Assembly: GCA_000383115.1 (NCBI GenBank)
Contig: KB910588.1
Coordinates: 3,850-67,849, forward strand
Direction: 5' to 3'
DNA: 64,000 bases
Source: an alpha proteobacterium SCGC AAA015-N04
GTDB lineage: Bacteria > Pseudomonadota > Alphaproteobacteria > Puniceispirillales > Marisalimonadaceae
Shown here: positions 1-8,569 of the stretch, in pieces
Layout: every line of letters begins with the position of its first letter
How positions within the stretch are numbered: the first letter of the stretch is position 1
Made by a program: the position numbers and the translations under genes
The notes under the pieces: generated by a model
What the model was told of the DNA's origin: nothing
Seen by the model: only the letters and a program-made list of their open reading frames with translations
Databases searched by the model: none

Positions 1-187
1 AACACTGCACGGTGCATCTGAAAATGTAAATAAACTTAGCAGAAGAAGAATTTTTTCAGCTAGAATTGTAGGAGATGATGCCTTTTTTGTAGATAGAGGT
101 GGCAAAGGATCACCACCTTTTGAAAATATTAAACTAAAAACTGGTGATAAACTTGTAGGTAAAGAGTTTCCAATAATTTATGAGTAA
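1..187 (+). CDS. Phytanoyl-CoA dioxygenase (PhyH) family protein, C-terminal fragment
   Basis: The window opens inside this gene; only the last 61 codons are present, ending in TAA at 185-187. The readable part starts with a His-Gly-Ala-Ser-x-Asn stretch followed by a run of arginines and then Arg-Ile-Val-Gly-Asp-Asp-Ala. In PhyH-type Fe(II)/2-oxoglutarate dioxygenases this region carries the distal iron-binding histidine and the arginine that holds 2-oxoglutarate. The substrate cannot be told. The gene is convergent with the next one and overlaps its 3' end by about 10 bases. A second, complete PhyH gene lies at 6460-7350, but the two tails are not alike enough to suggest a recent duplication. 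Confidence 0.75.
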   Translation, partial: TLHGASENVNKLSRRRIFSARIVGDDAFFVDRGGKGSPPFENIKLKTGDKLVGKEFPIIYE

Positions 188-1077
188 ATCCTTTCGCAGC
201 GATGATTTTTATCATTATTTAATATAACATTCCGAAGTTGCTCAGCTCCATCTAAAATTCTTAAGGATGGTCTACTAAAATAAGAATTAGAATCAAATGC
301 AAATACTTGCTCATTTTTTATAGCATCTAAATTTTTAATCCTAGTATCTTCATACACCTTTTTTGCAAAATATTTATTCTCTTCCAAATTATAACCACAA
401 CAAATTAGACCAATATAATCAGGATTTATATTATTAATTTCTTCTATGCTTAACTCTACTGATTTTGTTCCTTTTTTTCCTAGACAAACCTCAAAACCTG
501 CCATCTCAATTTGCTCAGGGATCCAATGTCCTGAACTAAAATAAGGATCAATCCATTCCAAAAGTAAGATTTTTTTATTTATTTTTTTTTGCAAAAGATT
601 ATTTTTTCTTTGATAAGCTTTTTTAACCAAATTTTCAGCAGCTTTAACTTTATTTACTTCTTTACCTATCATAATTATTTCTTCACATATTTCGTCAAAC
701 GTAGTGGCGTTTAAAGACATTATTTTAGTTTTATTTGATAAAGTGCATAGGTTGTTTTTTAAAGTTGCTTGAATTTGATTTTCAGAAATTGAACATACTT
801 CACATAAACCTTGCGTGATAATTAAATCAGGATTCATTTTTAAAAGGCGGTTGTTGTCAATTTGGTATAATGAAATATTATTTTTGATCGCATCTTTCAC
901 TAATTGATCAATTATATTTTGATCATTGCACTTAGGGATAATACTTTTTGTAACTTTTGCTTTCTTACTAAGTAAAGGTGGAAAATCACATTCGTGACTA
1001 ACTGCAATTAGACTTTTGGATAATCCTAAGTTACATATTATTTCTGATCCAGCAGGAAACAAGCTTGCTATTTTCAT
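178..1077 (-). CDS. BtuF-like cobalamin/chelate-binding protein without signal peptide
   Basis: This 299-residue protein looks like the periplasmic-binding-protein fold used for vitamin B12 or chelated iron (COG0614). It opens with SLFPAGSEIICNLG and SHECDFP, the usual beginning of the soluble BtuF-like group found in many alphaproteobacteria. A Cys-x-x-Cys pair lies at about residues 92-95, and a Trp-Ile-Pro-Glu-Gln-Ile segment lies mid-protein. No export signal or lipobox is visible, so it may be cytoplasmic, or exported by a route I cannot see. No ABC permease or ATPase is next to it. It overlaps the upstream 76-aa gene by 4 bases, so the two are probably co-translated. The family is clear; the ligand is an inference. 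Confidence 0.75.
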   Translation of the reverse strand: MKIASLFPAGSEIICNLGLSKSLIAVSHECDFPPLLSKKAKVTKSIIPKCNDQNIIDQLVKDAIKNNISLYQIDNNRLLKMNPDLIITQGLCEVCSISENQIQATLKNNLCTLSNKTKIMSLNATTFDEICEEIIMIGKEVNKVKAAENLVKKAYQRKNNLLQKKINKKILLLEWIDPYFSSGHWIPEQIEMAGFEVCLGKKGTKSVELSIEEINNINPDYIGLICCGYNLEENKYFAKKVYEDTRIKNLDAIKNEQVFAFDSNSYFSRPSLRILDGAEQLRNVILNNDKNHRCERIYS

Positions 1078-1304
1078 TTCTTAGAGTTTAACCATGTTAT
1101 TTTTTTACAAGCATTTTCGTAAGCTTCTTTTTGATTAAAATAAATTTTGTCACCGTAATTTCCAATTTTGTACCACCCATTAATATTTTCAGGATCTTTT
1201 CTAAATTCTTCAAAACCAAAAGTTTTGTTTTCTCTAATAAAAATGTCAAGGCAGATGTTTCCTTCATCATTATTTACAGAGAATATTACAGTATTTTTTT
1301 TCAA
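1074..1304 (-). CDS. Small conserved-looking hypothetical protein, 76 aa
   Basis: I do not recognise a family. The protein is soluble and mixed-charge, with several aromatic residues (Trp-Tyr-Lys-Ile-Gly-Asn-Tyr near the middle). It has no membrane segment or signal peptide. Its stop overlaps the start of the BtuF-like gene by 4 bases in the ATGA manner, which supports it as the real first gene of a two-gene unit. That is why I prefer it to the plus-strand reading frame at 1131-1340. Confidence 0.55.
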   Translation of the reverse strand: MKKNTVIFSVNNDEGNICLDIFIRENKTFGFEEFRKDPENINGWYKIGNYGDKIYFNQKEAYENACKKITWLNSKK

Positions 1305-1394
1305 AATAAGACAACCAGTCTAATAAATCCTATTCATTAAATTATTAAAAAGATATACAAATTAAAATATCTAAACAATCATTTGAATTAAATT

Positions 1395-2126
1395 ATGCTT
1401 GAATTATCTTTTTATGACAATTTTCTTCTAACCATACTTTCATTTTTTACAGCAATGATGACTTCTTTGGTTGGGGCAGGTGGTGGTACAGTTTTATTGG
1501 CAGCAATGTTACAATTTATGAATCCATCAGAGGCAATTCCAGTTCATGGTGTAATACAATTTACTTCAAATATTGCAAGAACATGGTTGCTAAGAAAATT
1601 TGTAAAATGGGGAATAATATTAAAATTTTCACTAATGATACCTTTAGGTGTTTATGTAGGCCTAGAGATCTTTCAAAGTATCAATGCAGAAGATATTAAA
1701 AAGCTAATTGGTTCATTCATTATAATTGCACTCATATTACAAAATATAAAATTTATAAAAAAGTTTATCATATCATCAAATTGGTATTACATTGTTGGTT
1801 TTATTACTGGAATTTTAAATATTCTTGTGGGCGTAATTGCACCCCTACTTGCTGTGATTGTTAAACAAAGTATAAATGATAAAAAATCTATTGTTGGAAC
1901 ATTGGGTTATTTTGGGCTAGTTGGAAATTTTACAAAAATCATTGGTTTTTCATTAATTGGTTTTTCATTCATAGAATATATAAATACTTTATTGTTAATG
2001 ATACCTGCCACCCTTTTAGGTAGTAGAATAGGCCAATTTTTATTAGACAAAATTAGCAATAAATTATTTTTTTATGTTTTTCAGATTATTTTGATTGGCT
2101 TGGCCTTAAGGTTATTATTAATTTAA
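1395..2126 (+). CDS. TauE/SafE-family sulfite/anion exporter
   Basis: This 243-residue integral membrane protein has about eight hydrophobic segments. The first is followed by a Gly-Ala-Gly-Gly-Gly loop (about residues 27-31), typical of TauE/SafE (PF01925). Members export sulfite, sulfoacetate or other small organosulfur anions across the inner membrane, often after taurine or sulfonate breakdown. No sulfonate-degrading enzyme adjoins it, so the substrate is unknown. It converges with the CitE-like gene and shares 4 bases with its 3' end, leaving no room for a separate terminator. Confidence 0.8.
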   Translation: MLELSFYDNFLLTILSFFTAMMTSLVGAGGGTVLLAAMLQFMNPSEAIPVHGVIQFTSNIARTWLLRKFVKWGIILKFSLMIPLGVYVGLEIFQSINAEDIKKLIGSFIIIALILQNIKFIKKFIISSNWYYIVGFITGILNILVGVIAPLLAVIVKQSINDKKSIVGTLGYFGLVGNFTKIIGFSLIGFSFIEYINTLLLMIPATLLGSRIGQFLLDKISNKLFFYVFQIILIGLALRLLLI

Positions 2127-2983
2127 TTTTTTATTTTATTAGCAATTGTCAAAATTCTATACATTTCTCTTAATACTGGTTTTTCAATCAGCTTTCCGTC
2201 AATTATGACTAGCCCTGTGTTTGCAGCTTCAAATGTTTCAGTAATTTTCTTAGCTCGTTCAATAGTTTCATTGGTTGGAGTAAAAACTTCATTTAAGATA
2301 GGAATTTGTTTTGGGTGTATTGATCCTTTACCGCTAAATCCAAGCTCCTTTGCTTTAATTGCTTCTTTTTTCATGCCTTCAGGATCTTCCAGGTCTAAAT
2401 ATGGCACATCAATCGCGTCTATTCCTGCTGATGAAGCTGCATGTACTATTCTAGATCTTGCATATAAAAGTGGTTCCCATTTATTTTCACATCTTAACTC
2501 TGCAGACATATCAACTCCTCCAAAAAATAATGCATCTATTCTTTTAGAACAATTTGCGATTTTAAATGCATTTTCTAAACCTTCATTTGTTTCAATTATA
2601 ATATGAAGTCTGCAGTTATGCCCTTTTTCATTAAGTAAATCATCTAAAAGATTAACTTCTTCCGATGTTTTTACTTTTGGTATCATTAAAGCTGGTGGAG
2701 GATTTTTAGCTGATAGAATAGCTTTAACATCTTCTATTCCAAACTTTTCTCTTAAACAATTTATTCTTAATATTCTTTCAACTCCATCATTCTCCTGTTT
2801 TTGTTGAAACAATTTCATGGCTAAATTTCTTGCAATTTCTTTGTCCTGTGGCGCAATACCATCTTCTAATTCAATGCACACCATATCTGTTCCAGATTTT
2901 AGTGCTTTTGGAAACATTTCAGGCTTCAGACCAGGAGTAAATATGAAGCTTCTTCTTGCTTTTATCTTTGTTTTATGATTCAT
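2123..2983 (-). CDS. CitE-like / HpcH-HpaI family CoA-ester lyase
   Basis: This 286-residue TIM-barrel lyase resembles citrate lyase beta subunit-like and malyl-CoA-type lyases. Visible landmarks are Arg-Arg-Ser near residue 11, the Glu-Leu-Glu-Asp-Gly motif at 38-42, Met-Ile-Pro-Lys at 100-103, and an Ile-Glu-Thr-Asn-Glu-Gly segment at 130-135 with the metal-binding glutamate. Further on come Gly-Gly-Val-Asp-Met and Gly-Ser-Ile-His-Pro. Such enzymes cleave or form malyl-, citramalyl- or beta-methylmalyl-CoA with Mg2+. It is the last gene of the minus-strand operon starting at 6370, and its start lies inside the end of the methyltransferase gene (11-base overlap). The exact CoA ester cannot be read from sequence. 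Confidence 0.8.
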   Translation of the reverse strand: MNHKTKIKARRSFIFTPGLKPEMFPKALKSGTDMVCIELEDGIAPQDKEIARNLAMKLFQQKQENDGVERILRINCLREKFGIEDVKAILSAKNPPPALMIPKVKTSEEVNLLDDLLNEKGHNCRLHIIIETNEGLENAFKIANCSKRIDALFFGGVDMSAELRCENKWEPLLYARSRIVHAASSAGIDAIDVPYLDLEDPEGMKKEAIKAKELGFSGKGSIHPKQIPILNEVFTPTNETIERAKKITETFEAANTGLVIIDGKLIEKPVLREMYRILTIANKIKN

Positions 2984-3647
2984 TCTTATTCTTTCTTAAA
3001 TAAATTGCGTGATACCCTTTTTGTACATCTTTTGACTCAATGAATTCTGTTTGAACTGAAAATCCAACTTTTTCAAAAGTTTTGACTATATCTTGCAAAT
3101 TCTTATTAGGAGCAACTTTATTATCAAAATTTTTAATACCCTCGAATTTACATATTAAAAGTCCTAATCCGTTAAACTTTAATATTCTAAGGAATTCCTC
3201 AGCATATTCTTTAATAGGGTGTAAAAAATATATGACATTAACAGCAAGTAATTTATCAAATGTATTATTTTTTACTACATCAGATAGATTTTTTGCGTCA
3301 TTAGAAAAAATAGTAACATTTTGATATTTAAATTTGTGTATTAATTTACTTCGGAAGGAATCACTTACTTCTATTGAAACAATTTTTTTAGTAGTTAGAT
3401 CTAGTAGTTTTTCAATTCCTTGTCCATTTCCAGAACCAATCTCAATTACTTTATCATTTTTTCTAATATTAAGTCTTTTAACTGAATCGTTATAAATAAA
3501 TTCATTAAAAATTATCATTAATTCTCTAGCAATATTTCCTAAAAAACCATTTCCAGGACTTTTCATATTTAGTGTCATAATCTTCGTATGTTTTATTTGA
3601 GAATATATTAATTGATACAGATACAATTTAATTTTATTTAATTTCAT
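2973..3647 (-). CDS. Class I SAM-dependent methyltransferase
   Basis: A Rossmann-type methyltransferase of 224 residues. Motif I (Val-Ile-Glu-Ile-Gly-Ser-Gly-Asn-Gly-Gln) lies at about residues 67-76, and an acidic loop after beta-4 (Asn-Asp-Ala-Lys-Asn) fits SAM binding. The N-terminal 50 residues are basic and hydrophobic and could touch membrane or a lipid-like substrate. The substrate is unknown. It begins directly after the stop of the alpha/beta hydrolase and overlaps the CitE-like gene by 11 bases, so it is translated as part of that operon. Confidence 0.8.
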   Translation of the reverse strand: MKLNKIKLYLYQLIYSQIKHTKIMTLNMKSPGNGFLGNIARELMIIFNEFIYNDSVKRLNIRKNDKVIEIGSGNGQGIEKLLDLTTKKIVSIEVSDSFRSKLIHKFKYQNVTIFSNDAKNLSDVVKNNTFDKLLAVNVIYFLHPIKEYAEEFLRILKFNGLGLLICKFEGIKNFDNKVAPNKNLQDIVKTFEKVGFSVQTEFIESKDVQKGYHAIYLRKNKNES

Positions 3648-4445
3648 TTATTGTTCCAGAAATTCTAATAATTTTTGATTAAATTCTTTTGGATTTTCAA
3701 TATTTATTAAATGTCCTGCATTTGGAATAATTACTAGGGAACTTTCTTTTATTTCTTTCATAATTTCTCTAGACATTGAAGGTGGTGTCAAAGTGTCTAA
3801 TTCTCCAACCATAATAAATGTTGGGACATTAATTGTTTTAAAGACATGACGGTGCTCCGTTCTCATAGATGTTTCAATCGTTTTTAAATAGCTCTCTTTA
3901 TGCAATTGTTCCATTGAGTTTACTAATTTTTCATATGCAGACTTATTATTGATATCACCAATAAGGGTTGAAGCTACTATTGGAGCAATATCTCTTGGTT
4001 CTTTTCCATTTATGAGTGGCTCTTTCCTTAAGTTTATAAATCTATCAACTTCTTTTGGATCAAGATTCGATAGTCCAAAATGAGTATCGCACAGTATTAA
4101 GGATTTCACATAACTTGGATATTTTTCATAAAATAATGTTGCAATTTGTCCACCCATTGAAAGTCCTACTATGTGGGCTTTGTTTCTATTAAAATGTTTA
4201 AAAACTTTAATTAAGTCATCTATAACATCCTCAAAATTTAGATCTCCTTCATAATCATCACTTTCTCCATATCCTCTGGTGTCCCAGGCAACTGAAAGAA
4301 ATTTTTGTGAGAAAAAAATAAGATTATCTGTCCAATTCTTTTTATTTCCACCAATGCCATGTAGAAAGATTATCATTTCACCTTGACCCGCGTAATCAAT
4401 TGAAATACTTGGATTACTTCTAACTTTTGTAGTATTAATTCCCAT
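3648..4445 (-). CDS. Alpha/beta hydrolase, 3-oxoadipate enol-lactonase-like
   Basis: This 265-residue alpha/beta-hydrolase has a complete catalytic set. His-Gly (oxyanion region) is at 29-30, the nucleophile elbow Gly-Leu-Ser-Met-Gly-Gly has Ser96, the acid is probably Asp217, and the base is His245 in Gly-His-Leu. The overall look is that of the PcaD / BioH group that opens lactones or cleaves esters. No other protocatechuate genes are near, so enol-lactonase is only the closest family name. It sits between DUF924 and the methyltransferase with gaps of 5 and 0 bases. Confidence 0.8.
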   Translation of the reverse strand: MGINTTKVRSNPSISIDYAGQGEMIIFLHGIGGNKKNWTDNLIFFSQKFLSVAWDTRGYGESDDYEGDLNFEDVIDDLIKVFKHFNRNKAHIVGLSMGGQIATLFYEKYPSYVKSLILCDTHFGLSNLDPKEVDRFINLRKEPLINGKEPRDIAPIVASTLIGDINNKSAYEKLVNSMEQLHKESYLKTIETSMRTEHRHVFKTINVPTFIMVGELDTLTPPSMSREIMKEIKESSLVIIPNAGHLINIENPKEFNQKLLEFLEQ

Positions 4446-4450
4446 GATAT

Positions 4451-4993
4451 TTAAAATTTACTCCCAGGTAATTTCAAAAATTCTAATTCTGATTTAGTTG
4501 ATATTCTATCTAAAATTTTATTCCTATGAGGAAATCTTGAAAAAGTTTCAATAACTTTTTTATGTCTTTTTGCAGAATTATAAGTTTTTTTACTTGTATA
4601 TTTTTTAAACAAGGGAAGACCTAACTCATGATCTGAAAGTTTTTCACTATGCATAAAGGGCATTAAAAAAAAACTATTATAGTGATCCTCATTATAGATA
4701 AGAAAATTTTTCTTTATTGCAATTTTTGATAACTTGAGAGCTTTTTCATCTCCAGAGAATGATCTAATTTGGTTTCTATAGATGTTTCTACTAAATTGAT
4801 CTAACACAATTATCCATGAAAGATAATTTTCTCTGAAAATGGAATTATTATTAATTTTATTTTTTAGACAATATTCAAATGTTTTTTGAAATTTATTCTT
4901 TATTAAATTATCAAATTCTTGATTTTTTTTGAACCAAATTTTTGGATTACATTCTTTAAACCAAAAATTTAAAATTATTGTAGAATTAATCAT
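4451..4993 (-). CDS. DUF924 family protein
   Basis: A 180-residue helical protein with the typical DUF924 (PF06041) landmarks: Phe-Trp-Phe near the N-terminus, a Trp-Phe-Lys-Lys segment, Leu-Asp-Gln-Phe-Ser-Arg-Asn at about residue 67, and Pro-Phe-Met-His-Ser-Glu further on. The family folds like a tetratricopeptide-type helical solenoid and has no agreed function. It overlaps the 52-aa ORF upstream by 8 bases and is followed by the hydrolase after 5 bases. Confidence 0.8.
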   Translation of the reverse strand: MINSTIILNFWFKECNPKIWFKKNQEFDNLIKNKFQKTFEYCLKNKINNNSIFRENYLSWIIVLDQFSRNIYRNQIRSFSGDEKALKLSKIAIKKNFLIYNEDHYNSFFLMPFMHSEKLSDHELGLPLFKKYTSKKTYNSAKRHKKVIETFSRFPHRNKILDRISTKSELEFLKLPGSKF

Positions 4994-5144
4994 GATTAAT
5001 TTTTTTTAAGATTTTGCTAATTTCATTTCCCATTTGTTTTTGTCCAAAAAAGGGTGCTTTTTCACATGCTTCAGCGAGATATTTCACATCCTTTGTTTCG
5101 AGATATTTTTTCCATAAAACAGACATTAATTGTTCTAATTCCAT
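4986..5144 (-). CDS. Tiny protein (52 aa), translationally coupled to MFS transporter
   Basis: This short reading frame starts with ATG at 5144-5142, where the A of the start is also the last base of the transporter's TGA stop (TGATG overlap). It ends with TAA at 4988-4986, inside the start of DUF924. The peptide is helical-looking and charged, beginning MELEQLMSVLWKKYLE, with a single cysteine. I recognise no domain. The coupling at both ends makes a chance frame unlikely. A role as a small regulator or accessory subunit of the transporter operon is only a guess. Confidence 0.55.
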   Translation of the reverse strand: MELEQLMSVLWKKYLETKDVKYLAEACEKAPFFGQKQMGNEISKILKKINHD

Positions 5145-6370
5145 CAATCATTAATCCTTTTTGAATTCTTATAAACTAAATACAAATAAACCATTATCGA
5201 GACATTTATGATATTCCAAAATATGCCATTTATAAAAGCTAATTTATATGAATTAGTATAATCAAAAATTTCTCCTGATAACCAACCACCTGCTGACATT
5301 CCAATTATAGTTGCTAATATGAGTAATCCAACTCTTTCTGCAACTTCATTTGTGGGTAAAAACTTACTTATGATAACAGTATAAATAGGTACTATTCCTC
5401 CTTGGGATAATCCAAAAAAAATTGCTACGATATAAAGAGATAATTGACTACTAAATGGCAAAAACATTGACAGAGAAACAGCTTGAAGACTTGATCCTAG
5501 TATTAATGTTTGTATAGGGCCTATGTTATCTGATAAAAACCCAAATAATATTCTACTAATCACAGCTGCAAATAACATAAATGATAATATTTCGGTTCCA
5601 ATTGTTAATCCATATCCATAATCAATGCACAAAGGAACTATGTGTACTTGTGGGACTGACATAGCAACACAACATAAAACACCAGCAAACATAAGTAAAA
5701 TTTGAGTTTGTTTATTACTTATTGACAATTTTAGAGTTGAATTAACGTTTTTTTCCTCATCAAAATTTTGGAAGTTTTCTTCTGATTTTGGTTTCTTTTC
5801 CCCTAGAAAAAAAAATAATATTGGAATACAGATACTACATACTACAGCAATAAACAAATGTGCACTCTTCCATTGGCCATCAACTAAGAAGTCTTTGATT
5901 AAAAATGGCCATATTGCACCACATAAATGTTGTCCACTTGCGACCAGAGAAACAGCAAGGCCTTTTCTTTGATAAAAAAATTTAGATATATCTGCCATCA
6001 TTGGTCCAAAAAAAGCTGCAGCAGAAAAACCTAAAAAAAACTGAATAATAGATAACCAAAATACATTTGTTGCTAAAACTGAGAACACATAAGAAGAGAC
6101 TAAAAGTATTAAAGCAAAAATTATTGGTTTTCTAATACCAATTTTGTCTAAAATGCGACCAATTATTACATTGCCTATGCCGTAACCAAACATTGTTGCA
6201 ACATATGGATAGGTAGAAGCTGCTCTATCTAGCCCAAACTCATTTTGAATGTTTGGCATTATTATAACAACTGACCACATACCCGCAGTTCCAATAACAC
6301 TCATAGTAAAAATAATTATTAATCTTAGCCACGCCTGTTTGCTGTCTTGTTCTATTAAATTATTCTTCAT
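5144..6370 (-). CDS. Major facilitator superfamily transporter, OFA-like
   Basis: A 408-residue protein with twelve likely membrane segments and the classic MFS loop 2-3 motif (Gly-Arg-Ile-Leu-Asp-Lys-Ile-Gly-Ile-Arg-Lys, about 71-81). A related sequence Phe-Gly-Phe-Leu-Ser-Asp-Asn-Ile-Gly lies in the second half. The pattern is closest to the oxalate/formate antiporter-like carboxylate carriers. It is the first gene of the minus-strand operon and shares a promoter region (6371-6459) with the divergent PhyH dioxygenase. Together with the CitE-like lyase and hydrolase, import of an organic acid is plausible but inferred. Confidence 0.8.
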   Translation of the reverse strand: MKNNLIEQDSKQAWLRLIIIFTMSVIGTAGMWSVVIIMPNIQNEFGLDRAASTYPYVATMFGYGIGNVIIGRILDKIGIRKPIIFALILLVSSYVFSVLATNVFWLSIIQFFLGFSAAAFFGPMMADISKFFYQRKGLAVSLVASGQHLCGAIWPFLIKDFLVDGQWKSAHLFIAVVCSICIPILFFFLGEKKPKSEENFQNFDEEKNVNSTLKLSISNKQTQILLMFAGVLCCVAMSVPQVHIVPLCIDYGYGLTIGTEILSFMLFAAVISRILFGFLSDNIGPIQTLILGSSLQAVSLSMFLPFSSQLSLYIVAIFFGLSQGGIVPIYTVIISKFLPTNEVAERVGLLILATIIGMSAGGWLSGEIFDYTNSYKLAFINGIFWNIINVSIMVYLYLVYKNSKRIND

Positions 6371-6448
6371 ATTTTGTTGCTCTTAAAAATTATTTAATTA
6401 ACATATAATCCACAAATGAAAAAAATTATCATTAATTTTCTATTCTTC

Positions 6449-6455
6449 AGGAGGT
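6449..6455 (+). promoter_or_regulatory. Perfect consensus Shine-Dalgarno for PhyH gene
   Basis: The seven bases AGGAGGT form a full anti-16S match, four bases before the ATG at 6460. Most genes here have only three or four matching bases, so this one should be translated strongly, and it fixes the start of the dioxygenase. Confidence 0.75.
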
Positions 6456-6459
6456 ATTA

Positions 6460-7350
6460 ATGGCATTAACTAAAGATGAAGTAAATTTTTACAATGACCA
6501 AGGTTATTTACTTGTTGAAGATGTTATTTCAGAAGTTCAACACAAGGAAATGTTGGCTTTAGTAGAAAAATTTTTTGACAAAGCAAAAATGGTTAAAGAA
6601 AATGATAACATTTTCGATCTTGAAGAAGGTCACTCATTTGATAATCCAAGACTAAAAAGAATTAAACAACCACACCAACATTCTCAGTTTTTTTGGGATA
6701 TTATAAAAGAATCAAAAATTGAAGATATTCTTAAAGATCTTCTTGGTGATAATATCTCCTTGAAAACCAGCAAACTAAACACCAAAGCACCTGGTGGGGG
6801 AGCTGCGGTGGAATGGCACCAAGATTGGGCATTTTATCCTCACACTAATGATAATGTTCTAGCTTTAGGATTAATGTTGAATGATGTTGATATGGATAAT
6901 GGGCCATTAATGGTAATACCCGAGAGCCACAAGGGCCCTGTATTAAGCCATTTTAATGATGGTGTTTTTTGTGGTGCAATTGACCCAGATGACACTGATT
7001 TTGATATGAATAAAGCAGTAACTTTAACTGGTAAGGCAAGGTCTATGACCATTCATCATGCAAGGACACTTCATGGTTCATCTCCTAACAACAGCAATAG
7101 AGATAGATTAGTTTTATTTTACGAATGCAATTCAGCAGATGCATGGCCTTTGGTTGGTGCAGGTGCTTATATGAAAAGTACAAATCCTATTCAATTATGT
7201 AACCAATTAGAAAATCAAATGGTATGTGGAAAAGTTAGTTACCAACCTAGAATGGAAAAAGTCCCCGTCATCATACCTCTTCCTCCAGCACCGGATTATG
7301 GATCCATATTCACTTCTCAAAAAACTGGCGGTGCCAAATCAGCATTTTAA
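6460..7350 (+). CDS. Phytanoyl-CoA dioxygenase (PhyH) family protein
   Basis: This 296-residue protein is a complete Fe(II)/2-oxoglutarate-dependent oxygenase of the PhyH family (PF05721). The iron triad is visible: His120 and Asp122 in Trp-His-Gln-Asp, and the distal His205 in Arg-Thr-Leu-His-Gly-Ser-Ser. Arg215 or Arg217 in Asn-Arg-Asp-Arg-Leu is a likely 2-oxoglutarate anchor. It is cytosolic and hydroxylates an unknown substrate. It has a perfect SD and is divergent from the MFS operon. The class II aldolase gene meets it tail to tail with a 4-base overlap. Confidence 0.85.
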   Translation: MALTKDEVNFYNDQGYLLVEDVISEVQHKEMLALVEKFFDKAKMVKENDNIFDLEEGHSFDNPRLKRIKQPHQHSQFFWDIIKESKIEDILKDLLGDNISLKTSKLNTKAPGGGAAVEWHQDWAFYPHTNDNVLALGLMLNDVDMDNGPLMVIPESHKGPVLSHFNDGVFCGAIDPDDTDFDMNKAVTLTGKARSMTIHHARTLHGSSPNNSNRDRLVLFYECNSADAWPLVGAGAYMKSTNPIQLCNQLENQMVCGKVSYQPRMEKVPVIIPLPPAPDYGSIFTSQKTGGAKSAF

Positions 7351-8114
7351 ATTTTATAATCTGGTGAGTGCCTTTCAAGTTTTCTGAGCAATGCTGGCCA
7401 TGCCAGCCTGTCTTTACCTAAATCAAACATTCCTACTGATTGTTCTTGAGTAGTTTTTATAGCTGCTTCTGATGGTAAATTTATTTTGCCAGCAGCCTGT
7501 GCTCGTATTTGAGCTGAACAAGCTCTTTCAAGGAAATAAATTCCCATAAATGCAATTCCACATGTTTGTCCTACAGACAAAGTACCGTGATTACGAAGTA
7601 TAAATAAATTTTTATCTCCTATATCATTAATTAATCTCTCTCTTTCACTATGATCTAATGCAAGACCTTCATAATCATGATACGCAATGTGTGGATGAAT
7701 TAGCATTGACGTCTGACTAATTGGTAACAATCCATCTTCTTGAATAGAAACAGCAACACCATCATTAGTATGAAGATGCAAAACACATTGCGCATCTTCT
7801 CTTGCAGAATGTATTGCACTGTGAATGGTAAAACCAGCAGGATTTACTTCATAAGGTGTCTCTATAACTGCATTTCCATTAAGATCAATTTTTACTAAGC
7901 TTGAGGCAGTAATTTCATCAAACATTAAACCGTATGGATTTATAAGAAAATGATGTTCAGGCCCAGGTATTCTTAAAGACACGTGAGTGTATATTAAGTC
8001 GTCCCAGCCATACATTGCAATTAATCTATAAGTAGCGGCAAGGTCTAATCTTAGTTGCCATTCTTTTTCAGAAATTTGACTTTTTAACTTTTGGGTGTCA
8101 ATCATATGGTTCAT
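7347..8114 (-). CDS. Class II aldolase/adducin family protein
   Basis: A 255-residue member of PF00596. Zinc-binding histidines are visible in Leu-His-Leu-His-Thr-Asn (middle) and in Arg-Asn-His-Gly-Thr-Leu (about two thirds along). A Gly-Trp-Asp-Asp-Leu-Ile-Tyr-Thr-His-Val-Ser stretch near the N-terminus is typical of the branch with unassigned substrates often annotated class II aldolase/adducin. L-fuculose- or ribulose-phosphate aldolases are more distant relatives. The alternative start Met4 (M-N-H-M) is equally possible. Its partner pathway is not evident. Confidence 0.8.
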   Translation of the reverse strand: MNHMIDTQKLKSQISEKEWQLRLDLAATYRLIAMYGWDDLIYTHVSLRIPGPEHHFLINPYGLMFDEITASSLVKIDLNGNAVIETPYEVNPAGFTIHSAIHSAREDAQCVLHLHTNDGVAVSIQEDGLLPISQTSMLIHPHIAYHDYEGLALDHSERERLINDIGDKNLFILRNHGTLSVGQTCGIAFMGIYFLERACSAQIRAQAAGKINLPSEAAIKTTQEQSVGMFDLGKDRLAWPALLRKLERHSPDYKI

Positions 8115-8151
8115 ATTATTTCCTTAATTTAAATAACATTTAAGATTTCAC

Positions 8152-8568
8152 TCATTCTTCTATTATTTCAATTATTCTTCTGAGTGTTTTTTGTACAACT
8201 TTCTTATGTAGTTTTACTTTTAGTATTCCGTTTGTCAATTCAGCCTCATCAACCTGAATGTTCTGTTCTAGTCTGAATACTTGTTTATTAGAATTATTTT
8301 GAATACCTTTATGAATTATATCTAAATTAGATGATAATGGTTTTTGTCTTACATCCAATATTAAAAAATCGTTAACAGTATTAATTGTAATTTGGTCAGG
8401 GGATATACCTGCTAAAGCTACTTTAATTTCATATTTATTCTCATCATATTTTAAAATATCAAATGCGAGGTTAGATGTGTTTTTAATTGAAGATATTTTT
8501 TCAATTTCATCAAAAAAATCATTATAACCAATATAATATTTTAAAAATTTATTTTGTATAAAAGCCAT
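8152..8568 (-). CDS. Small heat-shock protein, Hsp20/IbpA type
   Basis: A 138-residue alpha-crystallin protein. The central domain shows Tyr-Glu-Ile-Lys-Val-Ala-Leu-Ala-Gly and Asn-Gly-Ile-Leu-Lys-Val-Lys-Leu, the standard end of the domain. The C-terminus has an Ile-x-Ile tail motif for oligomer assembly. It acts as an ATP-independent holdase for unfolding proteins. It begins one base after the 94-aa gene stops, so the two form an operon; I see no ROSE-type thermometer because there is no leader between them. Confidence 0.88.
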   Translation of the reverse strand: MAFIQNKFLKYYIGYNDFFDEIEKISSIKNTSNLAFDILKYDENKYEIKVALAGISPDQITINTVNDFLILDVRQKPLSSNLDIIHKGIQNNSNKQVFRLEQNIQVDEAELTNGILKVKLHKKVVQKTLRRIIEIIEE

Positions 8569-8569
8569 T

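Noticed and set aside
1131-1340. Plus-strand 69-codon frame
   Set aside because: It lies opposite the 76-aa minus-strand gene, which has a coupled start, and its peptide is low-complexity hydrophobic.
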